Source: Halobaculum sp. CBA1158
GTDB taxonomy: Archaea > Halobacteriota > Halobacteria > Halobacteriales > Haloferacaceae
Assembly (NCBI RefSeq): GCF_021431925.1
Contig: NZ_CP090371.1
Location: forward strand, 1,550,001 to 1,614,000
Reading direction: 5' to 3'
DNA length: 64,000 nucleotides
Part shown: positions 36,221-44,344 of the stretch, piece after piece
How the letters are laid out: each line of letters begins with the position of its first letter
Numbering within the stretch: the stretch's first letter is position 1
Position numbers and translations under genes: made by a program
Notes under the pieces: generated by a model
What the model was told of the DNA's origin: nothing
Database searches by the model: none
The model's input: only the letters and a program-made list of their open reading frames with translations

Positions 36221-37135
36221 TCAGGCGTCGTCGAGGAACGCGGCCACGCGCTCGGAGGTCACCTCGACGCGCGCGCCGACCTCGCCGGCGGCGATCGCGC
36301 CACAGGCGTTTGCCACGGAGAGCGCCCGTTCGTAGCCGTCGCCGTCGAGTCGGGCCGACAGGAAGCCCGCGGCGAAGGCGTCGCCCGCGCCGGTCGTGTC
36401 GACGGCGTCGGTGGCGAAGCCGTCGTGCGTGTAGGTCCGTCCGGCTCCGCGGTCGCGGACCTCCGATCCCGCCGCGCCGTGGGTGACGACGAGCGCCGCG
36501 TCCTCGTGCAGCGCGGCGACGCCCGTGCCACCGTCCCCGTCCTCATCGAGCAGGGCGGCCGCCTCGCGCCGGTTACAGAAGATCAGGTCCGAAAGCGGGA
36601 GCGTCGCCGAGAAGTCGCGGTCGGCGAAGCGCCGCCCCGGCGCGAAGCTGACGAGCGCGCCGACCTCCCGTGCACGCCGGGCCAGCGCCGCCGCCACCGC
36701 CGGCGGCTGGTTCGTCAAGTGGATCAGATCGGTGTCGGTCGTCAGCACTCCCGCGGGGAGGTCGTCGGCGGTGAACGCCTCGTTAGCCCCCTCGTTCGAC
36801 AGCACCATCACCTCGCCGTCGGCGTCGACGATCAGGTACTTGACCGCCGTCTCGCCGTCGACCTCGACGAGGTGGGCGGTGACGCCCGCCTCGGTCAGTT
36901 CGCGGCGCGCGAGCAGTCCCGATTCGTCGTCGCCGACGGAGCCGAACAGCGACGCCTCGGCGTCCAGTCCGGCCAACGCGGCCGCGACGTTCGCGGCGCT
37001 CCCGCCGCCGGCCTGGTGGCGACGCCGGATCTTCACCTCCCCGTCCGGTGCCGGCAGGCTGTCGACGATGAGCGTCACGTCCCAGTTCACGTGTCCCGCA
37101 CAGAGGACGCGCGGTCGGTCCGACGCCCGGGTCAT
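36221..37135 (-). CDS. PfkB-family sugar kinase, candidate ribose-1-phosphate kinase
   Basis: The 304-residue kinase has the PfkB signatures: GGGSAANVAAALAGLD near the start and DTTGAGDAFAAGFL near the C-terminus, with catalytic base Asp252. Its ATG is four bases inside the end of the ribose-1,5-bisphosphate isomerase gene. In the haloarchaeal pentose-bisphosphate pathway a PfkB protein phosphorylates ribose-1-phosphate made from nucleosides, and the isomerase acts on the product; this operon makes that role very likely. Ribokinase or another sugar kinase remains possible by sequence alone. Confidence 0.82.
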   Translation of the reverse strand: MTRASDRPRVLCAGHVNWDVTLIVDSLPAPDGEVKIRRRHQAGGGSAANVAAALAGLDAEASLFGSVGDDESGLLARRELTEAGVTAHLVEVDGETAVKYLIVDADGEVMVLSNEGANEAFTADDLPAGVLTTDTDLIHLTNQPPAVAAALARRAREVGALVSFAPGRRFADRDFSATLPLSDLIFCNRREAAALLDEDGDGGTGVAALHEDAALVVTHGAAGSEVRDRGAGRTYTHDGFATDAVDTTGAGDAFAAGFLSARLDGDGYERALSVANACGAIAAGEVGARVEVTSERVAAFLDDA

Positions 37136-38196
37136 TCGACCCGGTCCCCCGCCCCGGATTCTACCCCGGATCCCGCCCTCGACTCCGGGCCCGACTCGGC
37201 GTCCGAACCGGGTTCGGACGCCCGGGCGTCCGGCCGCTCCCAGGGCCGGTCCGCGGTCTCGCCGAACAGTTCGCGCATCAGGGTGACGATGCTCTCGGGC
37301 GGGAACTGACCGGACTCGGTGACGATGGCGTCGACGTACCGCGGCGGCGTCACGTCGAACGCGGGGTTGCGGACATCGATGTCGCCGATGGCGTCGCGCG
37401 CGTCGTCGTCGATCACCTCGGTCTCGTCGCGCATCTCGATCTCGACGGTGTGGCCGGTGAGCGTGTCCGGATGGAGCTTGATCGTCTGGGCGGCGACCAT
37501 GATCGGGACGCCGCGCTCGCGGGCGTTGACAGCCAGCCCGGAGGTGCCGATCTTGTTGACGACGCCGCCGTCGGCGGCGATCGAGTCCGCGCCGACGAGC
37601 ACGTGATCGGCCTCGTCGAGGTAGCGACGCGCCGCCGAGTCGACGACGAGCGTCACGTCGACGCCCATCTCGCGCAGGGCCTCGGCGGTGATGTGCCCCT
37701 GGTTCCGGGGGCGCGTCTCCTTGACGATCGCCGAGAGCTCCTTGCCCTGCGCGACGGCGTGCTCGACGCACGAGAGCGCGTCCGTCGAGTGGCAGTGCGT
37801 CATCACGGTGTCGCCGTCGCGGAGGCGATTCGCGCCGACGCGCCCGAGGTCGTTTTGCGCGCGGTCGAGTCGGTCTGTGAACGCGGCCGTCGCCGCCAGC
37901 AGGGACTCCCGGAGCGCCTCGACATCGTCGCCTTCCATTCGTCCCAGCGTGTACCGGAGGGCGTTCGGGAGCGACACGGCAGTCGGGCGGGTGTCGTACA
38001 GCCGACGGCCCGCGCGCCGCATCGTCCGCTCGAACGCCGCCGGACCGTCGGCGTCGACCGCGCGCGCCTGGTCGGCCAGCGCCTCGGCGGCCGCGGCCGC
38101 GATGGTCGCCGCGCCGCGCGTCTCCATCGTCGCGATGTCCTCGGCGGTGGACTCGACCGCCGGCGAGAGCGCCGGAGGTGTGTCCTCGGAGTTCAT
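37132..38196 (-). CDS. Ribose-1,5-bisphosphate isomerase (eIF2B-alpha/MTNA family)
   Basis: The 354-residue enzyme converts ribose-1,5-bisphosphate to ribulose-1,5-bisphosphate. Two catalytic residues can be placed: Cys135 in MTHCHSTDA and Asp204 in LVGADSI, spaced exactly as in the characterised Thermococcus enzyme. Additional motifs are ETRPRNQGHITA and GVVNKIGTSGLAVNA. Because no RuBisCO is present in the window, the product probably goes through RuBP dephosphorylation, as proposed for halophiles. The C-terminal 40 residues are an acidic, disordered Ser/Gly/Glu tail. The ATG at 38196 was chosen over the extended frame to 38232. Confidence 0.88.
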   Translation of the reverse strand: MNSEDTPPALSPAVESTAEDIATMETRGAATIAAAAAEALADQARAVDADGPAAFERTMRRAGRRLYDTRPTAVSLPNALRYTLGRMEGDDVEALRESLLAATAAFTDRLDRAQNDLGRVGANRLRDGDTVMTHCHSTDALSCVEHAVAQGKELSAIVKETRPRNQGHITAEALREMGVDVTLVVDSAARRYLDEADHVLVGADSIAADGGVVNKIGTSGLAVNARERGVPIMVAAQTIKLHPDTLTGHTVEIEMRDETEVIDDDARDAIGDIDVRNPAFDVTPPRYVDAIVTESGQFPPESIVTLMRELFGETADRPWERPDARASEPGSDAESGPESRAGSGVESGAGDRVE

Positions 38197-38310
38197 GCCC
38201 CTGCGGTTGTCGCCCCCGGGGTATGAGTCCACGGGTCGAGCGTCGCCGCGGTCGCGACGCGGTCGCGGACGGCCGCCCCACCGACGGCTCCGACCGGCGT
38301 CCGCGCGCGC

Positions 38311-39051
38311 TCACTCCGAGAGGAATCGCTCGGCCGCGGCGCGGCATTCGGGCTCGTCGGCGACCGTCGAGAACCCCTCGACCAGCCGCGCGCGCTCGTC
38401 GGCGTCGGCGGTCGCCGCCCGGACGTACCGCTTCACCAGCGCCACCGACGGAGCGGGGACCGAACACACAGACTCGGTCAGCCCCGCGACGGCGTCGTTC
38501 AGGGCGTCGGGGTCGTCCGCGTCGACGACGCGGTTGCACAGCCCCCAACTGCGGGCCGTCTCGGCGTCGATGGGGTCGCCGGTGAGCGCGAGTTCGAGCA
38601 GTCGCTTGCGGCCGCACGCCTCGCCGACGCGCGCGACGGCGTACGGCGGATACGCGCCGATCGTCGCCTCCGGGAGCGCGAACGTCGCGTCCGCGGTCGC
38701 GACCGCGAGATCCGCGGCGGCGACGACCTCGAAGCCGCCGCCGTAGGCCGGGCCGTCGACGGCGGCGATCACCGGCACCTCGACCTGCTCGGGACCGAAC
38801 AGGGCGTCGTACAGCCGGGTGGCGAGCGTCGCCGGCGCGACCTCCTCGCCCAGTCCCGCCACGGAGGCGATGTCGTCGCCGGCGCAGAACGCCTCGCCGG
38901 CTCCACGGAGCACGACCGCGCGCGCCTCCTCGGCACCGCGGTCGAGCGCCTCGCGGAACTCCCGGAGGCCGTCGAGCGTCAGGGCGTTGCGCTTCTCGGG
39001 ACGGTCGAACGTCAGCGTCGCCACCTCGCCGTCCAGGTCGTAACGGATCAC
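38311..39051 (-). CDS. Enoyl-CoA hydratase/isomerase-family protein
   Basis: The 246-residue crotonase-fold protein has an oxyanion-hole region GEAFCAGDDIASVAGLG, then GPAYGGGFEVVAAADLAVA with the conserved GGG turn, and PEATIGAYPPYA where the catalytic acid Glu is usually found. Members hydrate enoyl-CoAs or isomerise double bonds. A clear second catalytic Glu in the GGxE position is not seen (GGGFE has Glu three residues on), so substrate type is open. It starts at GTG 39051 and is 115 bases upstream of the isomerase start in the transcription direction, so cotranscription is possible. Confidence 0.88.
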   Translation of the reverse strand: MIRYDLDGEVATLTFDRPEKRNALTLDGLREFREALDRGAEEARAVVLRGAGEAFCAGDDIASVAGLGEEVAPATLATRLYDALFGPEQVEVPVIAAVDGPAYGGGFEVVAAADLAVATADATFALPEATIGAYPPYAVARVGEACGRKRLLELALTGDPIDAETARSWGLCNRVVDADDPDALNDAVAGLTESVCSVPAPSVALVKRYVRAATADADERARLVEGFSTVADEPECRAAAERFLSE

Positions 39052-39099
39052 GGCGACGTGGTTTCGGTTGCGAGGTGAAAAGCGGGAGGTCGGGTGAGT

Positions 39100-39225
39100 T
39101 CACGATCGACGGTGCGCCGCCGTGATCGCGGCCGCAACCGCCGTTCCCGCAGTCAACAGTCCGAACCCGGGACCGGTCGTCTCGGTCCCCGTTCCCGTCG
39201 GCGTCTCGGTCGGCGTCTCAGTCGT
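39100..39225 (-). pseudogene. Orphan PGF-CTERM anchor, remnant of a surface protein gene
   Basis: Read on the minus strand the last 42 codons before a TGA at 39100-39102 give a Thr/Glu/Pro-rich linker (TTETPTETPTGTGTETT). The PGF tripeptide, a hydrophobic helix (GLLTAGTAVAAAITAA) and the basic end HRRS follow. This is the complete architecture of the PGF-CTERM domain that archaeosortase ArtA processes in haloarchaeal surface glycoproteins. There is no matching upstream ectodomain: the frame runs straight into the antisense-free 3' end of metE, whose stop (39218-39220) overlaps the linker in another frame. It looks like the leftover tail of a deleted gene. Confidence 0.7.
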
Positions 39226-40300
39226 CGGCGGGCGCGGCGTCTTCCACCGCGGGCACGTCGATTTCGCCGGCGTCGAGTTCGGCCTCGACCTCGCGGGCCG
39301 CCTGCACCATGTTCTCCATCTTGCCGTAGGCGGCCTCGCGGGGCAGGAGCTTCAGTCCGCAGTCGGGGCTGACGGTGAGCTTCTCCGGCGGGACCACCTT
39401 CAGCCCCTGCTCGATGTTCGCTTTGATCTCCTCGACCGACTCGACCTCGGCGACGTGGGCGTCGACGACGCCGAGCGCGAGGTCCGGCTGGAAGTTTCCG
39501 TCGGCGAACACGCCGATCTGCTTGTAGTCGTCGTTCGCGAGCTCCACGTCGATCTCGTCGATCGGGAACTCGTTGACCTCGGGGTAGACGCGCGAGTAGT
39601 CGCCGTAGCAGACGTGGAGGCCGATGCGGACCTCGTCGTCGATGTCGCTGACGATGCGCTCCAGGCACTCGCCGACGATGGCGTGATCGTCGGGCGTCGT
39701 CGCCAGCGCGGGCTCGTCGATCTGGACGTAGCGCGCGCCCGCCTCGACGAGCTTCTCGACCTCCTCGTTCACGAGATCGGCCAGGGCGTACGCCAACTCC
39801 TCGTCGTCGTCGTACGCCTCGTTGAACGCCCAGTTCGCGAGCGTGTACGGGCCGGTGATCGGCACCTTCACCGGGCGGCTGGCAACGTCGTCGACGAACT
39901 CGAACTCGTCGACCAGCCACGGCTCGTCGTACTCGACGTCCTCGACGACCGACGGCTTGTCGAAGTAGTTGTGGCCCCACACCTTCACCGGGCCGTTGAA
40001 CTCGTAGCCGTCGATGCGCTCGGCGAAGAACTCGACCATCTCCTCGCGGCGCATCTCGCCGTCGACGACCGTGTCGAGGCCGGCGCGCTCGTGCTCGTGT
40101 GTGATGACCCGAGAGGCGTCGTCGGTGGCCTCCTCCCACTCGGAGTCGCCGAAGGAGTGGTCGTCGTCCTCGAAGTGGTCGCGGGCGCGATTCAGCCACT
40201 TTGGCTTCGGGTACGAGCCGACGACCGTCGTGAGCAGGAAGTGGTCCGACTCGTGGTCGTCGGGGCGGAACTGCTCGCGGTTCTCCGGGTTGCGACTCAC
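39218..40300 (-). CDS. metE: Methionine synthase MetE-like protein, catalytic (C-terminal domain type)
   Basis: The 360-residue protein resembles the catalytic barrel of cobalamin-independent methionine synthase. Zinc-ligand motifs are present: LHVCYGDYSRV with His and Cys, and TVSPDCGLKLLPREAAYGKM with the later Cys, plus QIDEPALAT. It transfers a methyl group to homocysteine, probably from a methyl-H4folate-type donor or another carrier, since archaeal short MetE enzymes lack the N-terminal domain. The start is GTG at 40300, overlapping the stop of the partner gene by four bases, so the pair is cotranslated. Confidence 0.9.
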   Translation of the reverse strand: MSRNPENREQFRPDDHESDHFLLTTVVGSYPKPKWLNRARDHFEDDDHSFGDSEWEEATDDASRVITHEHERAGLDTVVDGEMRREEMVEFFAERIDGYEFNGPVKVWGHNYFDKPSVVEDVEYDEPWLVDEFEFVDDVASRPVKVPITGPYTLANWAFNEAYDDDEELAYALADLVNEEVEKLVEAGARYVQIDEPALATTPDDHAIVGECLERIVSDIDDEVRIGLHVCYGDYSRVYPEVNEFPIDEIDVELANDDYKQIGVFADGNFQPDLALGVVDAHVAEVESVEEIKANIEQGLKVVPPEKLTVSPDCGLKLLPREAAYGKMENMVQAAREVEAELDAGEIDVPAVEDAAPADD

Positions 40301-41331
40301 GCCTCCACCTCCGTCTCCGCGGCGTCGGCGTCGCCGGCGGCGATCTCGGCCGCTTCCGCCAGCACCGACAGCTTCGCCTGATGCTTGTTCACCGGGAGGT
40401 AGAACGGCTCCGTGTTGGTGGTCACGTACGTCGTCTCGAACTCCTGGGCCGGGATCTGGTCGCGGACCCAGTCGACGCGCTCGGCGACCGTTTCCGGATC
40501 CTCGACGAGCGTGTTCTGCCCGTCGACGAGGCCGAGCGCGATGTCGTCGGCCGTGCCCAGTTCGTTGATGCACTCCAGGTTCGCCTCCCGGTCGGCGGCG
40601 ACGAAGTCGAAGCCGACGGCGTCGACGCCGGCGTCCATGAGGTGGGCGTACGCCGTCTCCTCGAACGCCTCCCAGTACGTGTGGACGACCACGTCGGCGT
40701 CGGTCGCGCCCGCGACGCGGTCGATCGTCTCGCTCGCCAGTTCGTTCAGGTCGTCGTCCGGGGCGTTCGTCACGTAGGAGGGCTCGAGCAGGAACAGCGT
40801 CTCGTGGGCGGGGAACGCCTCGACCTCGTCGGCGAGGAAGTCGCCGACCGCGTCGAGGAACTCCGCCGCGTCGCCGTAGTGCTCGTCGCTCGCCAGGTCG
40901 GCGAGGGTGTACGGACCCGGGAGAACGGCCTGGAGCGCGTCGTCGTCGCCCGCGAGGTCCGCCGCCGCGGTCAGTTCCTCGGCCACGTCGCCGGAGGCGG
41001 TCAGCTCGCCGACGACTCGCGGGTCGCGATAGAAGTTGTTGTTGTCGTAGTAGCGGACGATCCCGCCGGTCTCCACGTTGTCGTGGACGGTCAGCGGGTG
41101 CGCGAGCATGTCGTCCCACCGGCCCTGACCTTCGACGATCCGGTCGACTCCGGCCTCGCGCTGGTCGGCGACGAACTCGGCGCGCACGTCGTCGTACGCC
41201 TCGGCGATCGCCGCGCCCTCGTCGCCGTCGATGAGGTCGTGTTTCTGGTGCCCCTTCAGGTCGGAGAGTTCGCCCTTCGCCCAGTCCGGGAGCGGATACA
41301 GCCCCGGCGTGGTGGCGACTACGTCAGTCAT
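40297..41331 (-). CDS. MetE-like paralogue lacking the zinc cysteines
   Basis: The 344-residue protein is homologous to the neighbouring MetE along its length. At the zinc-site region VVHTYWEAFEET replaces HVCYGD, and TTNTEPFYLPVNKHQAKLSV replaces the SPDCGLKLLPREA motif, so both Cys ligands are missing. It probably provides substrate binding or structure, forming a functional unit with the downstream zinc-containing partner. The order is conserved in haloarchaea. The upstream region carries a bulged inverted repeat and AT-rich elements likely to control both genes. Confidence 0.85.
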   Translation of the reverse strand: MTDVVATTPGLYPLPDWAKGELSDLKGHQKHDLIDGDEGAAIAEAYDDVRAEFVADQREAGVDRIVEGQGRWDDMLAHPLTVHDNVETGGIVRYYDNNNFYRDPRVVGELTASGDVAEELTAAADLAGDDDALQAVLPGPYTLADLASDEHYGDAAEFLDAVGDFLADEVEAFPAHETLFLLEPSYVTNAPDDDLNELASETIDRVAGATDADVVVHTYWEAFEETAYAHLMDAGVDAVGFDFVAADREANLECINELGTADDIALGLVDGQNTLVEDPETVAERVDWVRDQIPAQEFETTYVTTNTEPFYLPVNKHQAKLSVLAEAAEIAAGDADAAETEVEA

Positions 41332-41341
41332 CGGTAGAGCG

Positions 41342-41385
41342 TACGAAATACCGAAGCATAATACTTGTCGTTCGTATTGATGCTT
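41342..41385 (-). promoter_or_regulatory. Bulged inverted repeat over the metE-pair promoter
   Basis: Arms AAGCAT-AATAC (41354-41364) and GTATT-g-ATGCTT (41374-41385) pair over 11 bp with one bulged base and a nine-base spacer. A second pair, TACGAA (41342-41347) and TTCGTA (41371-41376), interleaves with it. On the minus strand the block lies 11-54 bases before the ATG of the 40297-41331 gene, covering the expected TATA position (tattatg). This is the most AT-rich part of the surrounding sequence and a strong candidate operator for a methionine- or SAM-responsive regulator. Confidence 0.6.
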
Positions 41386-41426
41386 TAGAGTAATCTCCTC
41401 TCGCGGTCACGGCCGCGCTGTCGGAG

Positions 41427-42083
41427 TCACTCCCGGTGGCGAAGCGCGAGGATCGACAGCGTCTCGAACGGATACGACTCCTCGGCTACGGTTTCCGCGT
41501 TGAGACCGCGGTCGACGGCGTACTCGACCACCTCGGGGAACCCCGTCAGCGAAGAGACGAGCAGCAGGGCGACGCCGCCGGGCGCGAGCGCGCGCGGGAG
41601 GTCGTCGAGGAACGGTTCGATCAGCGCTCGACCGGTCTCGCCGCCCGACAGCGCGACCTCCTGCCAGTCGTCCCACTCGTTGTCCGGGTCCGTCGGGAGG
41701 TACGGCGGATTGAACAGCACCGCGTCGAGCGCGCCGTCGCCGAACGGTGCGAGGAGGTCCCCGCGAACGGCCTCGACGCCCCGGCCGCGAGCCCGCTCCG
41801 TGGCGTGGGGGTTCACGTCGCTGCCGATCACGCGGTCGGCGTCGCCGTCGGCGGCGACCCGCTCTGCGACCCACCCGGATCCGGTTCCGACCTCCAGGGT
41901 CACGCCGCGGGCGTGCTCGACGGCGGCCTCGGCGAGCAGGCCCGAGTCCTCGGCCGGTTCGTACACCGGTGCGTCCAGTCCGCGGCGCTCGGCGAGCGCG
42001 TCGCGGGTGTCGTCGCCGTCGACGTCGTCGCCGACCCCGTCACCGCTCCCGTCGCCGTCTCCACGGCGGTCCCCGTCAGGCAT
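41427..42083 (-). CDS. HemK2/Mtq2-type protein methyltransferase
   Basis: The 218-residue SAM enzyme has motif I TLEVGTGSGWVAE, acidic loop SDVNPHATE and the glutamine-methyltransferase signature FNPPYLPTDP. The start of the catalytic domain, VYEPAEDSGLL, is typical of the archaeal/eukaryotic HemK2/Mtq2 branch that methylates Gln in the GGQ motif of release factor aRF1. About 30 N-terminal residues form an Asp/Gly-rich extension. It overlaps the MscS gene by eight bases, and the ksgA-mscS-hemK2 order is conserved in haloarchaea. Confidence 0.9.
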   Translation of the reverse strand: MPDGDRRGDGDGSGDGVGDDVDGDDTRDALAERRGLDAPVYEPAEDSGLLAEAAVEHARGVTLEVGTGSGWVAERVAADGDADRVIGSDVNPHATERARGRGVEAVRGDLLAPFGDGALDAVLFNPPYLPTDPDNEWDDWQEVALSGGETGRALIEPFLDDLPRALAPGGVALLLVSSLTGFPEVVEYAVDRGLNAETVAEESYPFETLSILALRHRE

Positions 42084-43365
42084 CGTCCGACCCGTCGGTA
42101 CCGCCGTCGTCGGTCGCGGTGTCGGAGTCGCCTCCGGCCTCGCCCCCGGCCTCGCCGTCGGGGTCGATCGGTTCGTCGCCGGCGGCGACCCGGAGTCCGT
42201 CCGTCCCGGGACGCGCAGACAGTTCGCGCTGGGGGAACGGGATCTCGATGCCCGACTCGTCGAACGCGCGCTTGACCGCGAGGGTGACCCGGGTGCGCGC
42301 CTTCCACATCTTCCTGGCGCTTGGGTTGTCGATGTAGAAGCGCAGTCGCAGACCGACGGCGTCGTCGTCGAAGCCGGTGAGTACGACGTGTGGGTCCGGA
42401 GCCGACAGCACGAGATCGATGTCCGTCATCGCTTCCTCGGCGATCTCGATCGCCTCGTCCACGTCGGCCGCGTAGTCGACCCCGACGTCGAGATTGAGCC
42501 GGAGTCGTCCCCTGCGCGAGCGGTTCACGACGTCGGTGTCGGTGACGAGATCGTTGGGGATCATCACGTACTCGTCGTCGAAGGTTCGGATCTGGGTGTT
42601 GACGATCGTGATGTCGGTGACGACGCCCTCCTGGTCGCCGATGACGACCCAGTCGCCCAGCTCGAACGGCCGCGAGAACAGGACGACGAAGCCCGCGAGC
42701 ACGGCCCCGAGCGTCTGTCTGGCCGCGAGGCCGAGGACGATGCCGGCGAAGCCGGCACCGACGAGGAGGCTTCCGGGGTTGACGCCCCAGACGGCGAACA
42801 CGACCATCAGCGCGATCGCGTACACGGTCACCTGGACCACGTGGTGGGCGATCTCGCTTTGGTGATCCGACAGCGCGCTGCGCTGCCGCCCGACCTTCCT
42901 GATGGTCCGTTTCGTGAGGCGGGTGAGAAGCGTCGCGCCCGCGAGAATACCGAACGTCAGCACCGCCCGCGCGACGTTGCGGCCCGTGAATATCTCTTCG
43001 GGGAGCGCGGTTCCGACGAGCGACACGCCCCGCCAGACGACGATCACGAACAGGCCGAACGCCGCGATGGACGACGTGACGACGACCGCCTGGGCCGATT
43101 CGACGAGCAGGTCGCGGTCGTCGAGGCGGTCCTTGAGGAGCGGGCCGGCCCGACGGACGCCGACGACGAGCGCCGCCAACACCAGCGCCGCGAGGGCGGT
43201 GACGAGGATCTGCGCGCCGGTGGTCGCGACGAGCGACTGGATCCACGTGACGAGGTCGGTCAGCGCCGCGGCGGTCGCGTCGCCGCCGGGAACGGCCGGC
43301 GTGGCGGTTCCACCGACCGGCGTAGGCGAGGGCGTGGGCGAGGGGGTGGGAGTCGACTGCGTCAC
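42076..43365 (-). CDS. MscS-family mechanosensitive channel (second)
   Basis: The 429-residue channel starts with a short Pro/Thr/Ser repeat (TPTPSPTPSPTPVGG). It has four membrane segments, then the MscS pore helix (VGAGFAGIVLGLAARQTLGA), beta domain (FELGDWVVIGDQEGVVTDIT, IPNDLV) and a cytoplasmic alpha/beta domain ending in FPQREL. An acidic tail of about 40 residues follows. The GTG at 43365 overlaps the ksgA stop, and the hemK2 start overlaps its end, so the channel is translated from a translation-related operon. Confidence 0.9.
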   Translation of the reverse strand: MTQSTPTPSPTPSPTPVGGTATPAVPGGDATAAALTDLVTWIQSLVATTGAQILVTALAALVLAALVVGVRRAGPLLKDRLDDRDLLVESAQAVVVTSSIAAFGLFVIVVWRGVSLVGTALPEEIFTGRNVARAVLTFGILAGATLLTRLTKRTIRKVGRQRSALSDHQSEIAHHVVQVTVYAIALMVVFAVWGVNPGSLLVGAGFAGIVLGLAARQTLGAVLAGFVVLFSRPFELGDWVVIGDQEGVVTDITIVNTQIRTFDDEYVMIPNDLVTDTDVVNRSRRGRLRLNLDVGVDYAADVDEAIEIAEEAMTDIDLVLSAPDPHVVLTGFDDDAVGLRLRFYIDNPSARKMWKARTRVTLAVKRAFDESGIEIPFPQRELSARPGTDGLRVAAGDEPIDPDGEAGGEAGGDSDTATDDGGTDGSDDA

Positions 43366-44222
43366 TGTCCCGGGCCGATCTCGGTCGTCTCGCGAGCCAA
43401 CTCCGCCAGCGCCGCGAACGACGCCGGCGGGAGGTCGCCCGGTCGGCGCGCGAGGAGGTCCTCGTCGGCGGCCGCGACGACGGCGTCGGCGTCGGCCAGC
43501 CCCGAGATGTGCGCCGTGTTCCTGATCGCGTTGCGGACCGTCTTGCGTCGCTGGGTGAACAGCGCCTTCACGAACCGGAGGAAGAACGCCTCGTCGCCGA
43601 TGGTGTAGTCGGGGTCCCGCGGGAGACAGCGGACGACCGCGCTGTCGACGCGGGGTTGCGGGTCGAACGCTTCCGGCGGGATACACTCGACGATCTCGGC
43701 GTCGGCGTAGTGCTGAGTCGACACCGACAGCCGGCCGTACTCGGGGGTCCCCGGCTCGGCGACCATCCGGTCGGCGAACTCCGCCTGGAACATCAACACC
43801 AGCGGCCGCCCGAGCGGGAGGAGTCGAAACGCGATCTCCGAGGAGACGCCGTACGGGAGGTTCGACACGGAGGCGGTGAACTCCGGAAGCGCCACACCGA
43901 GGGCGTCGCCCGAGACGACCTCGAGTCGGTCGTCCGCGACGGCGTCGGCGAACTCCTCGCGCAGGAACGCCGCCAGGTCGCGGTCGCGCTCGACGACGGT
44001 CACGCGCTCGCCCGCGGCGAGCAGTCGGTCGGTGAGCGCGCCGGTGCCGCCGCCGATCTCAAGCAGGTGCGAGCGGTCGGCGTCGTCGGGGAGGTAGCCC
44101 GGCAGCCGGTCGAGGACGCGGTCGTCCACGAGGAAGTGCTGGTCGCGGTCGGGGTCCCCCCGGACGCCCGCGCGCCGACGGAGGTCGTCCGGGTCGCGAG
44201 ACCGGGAGTCGGCGTCAGTCAT
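43362..44222 (-). CDS. rsmA: 16S rRNA (adenine-1518/1519) dimethyltransferase RsmA/KsgA
   Basis: The 286-residue SAM enzyme dimethylates two adenines of helix 45 in small-subunit rRNA. Motif I is LLEIGGGTGALTDRLL, motif IV is SNLPYGVSSEIAF (NLPY, typical for KsgA/Dim1), and FFLRFVKALFTQRRKTVRNAI marks the C-terminal part. The ATG at 44222 is used since the upstream in-frame ATGs at 44261-44264 precede an unrelated stretch. Its stop overlaps the MscS start (GTGA). Confidence 0.95.
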   Translation of the reverse strand: MTDADSRSRDPDDLRRRAGVRGDPDRDQHFLVDDRVLDRLPGYLPDDADRSHLLEIGGGTGALTDRLLAAGERVTVVERDRDLAAFLREEFADAVADDRLEVVSGDALGVALPEFTASVSNLPYGVSSEIAFRLLPLGRPLVLMFQAEFADRMVAEPGTPEYGRLSVSTQHYADAEIVECIPPEAFDPQPRVDSAVVRCLPRDPDYTIGDEAFFLRFVKALFTQRRKTVRNAIRNTAHISGLADADAVVAAADEDLLARRPGDLPPASFAALAELARETTEIGPGQ

Positions 44223-44344
44223 TGCTCGGGGTTGGAAACCGGCGGGTGTAAATCCGTCCATCACGGCCGAGTCGCCGGCGCGGTCGGAGTCGCGCTCGCG
44301 GCGCGGCCACGGCTCGGTCGTCGCCCCGCCCGGTCGCCGACCGG

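Noticed and set aside
37132-38196. eIF2B alpha subunit or MtnA
   Set aside because: The Cys135/Asp204 spacing and neighbour kinase fit ribose-1,5-bisphosphate isomerase better.
36221-39103. A 960-codon minus-strand open frame
   Set aside because: Only its last 305 codons are the real PfkB kinase; the rest is an out-of-frame shadow of the isomerase and enoyl-CoA hydratase genes.
39100-40300. A MetE-PGF-CTERM fusion protein by frameshift
   Set aside because: The MetE C-terminus ends normally (VEDAAPADD then TGA), MetE is cytoplasmic, and the anchor lies in another frame.
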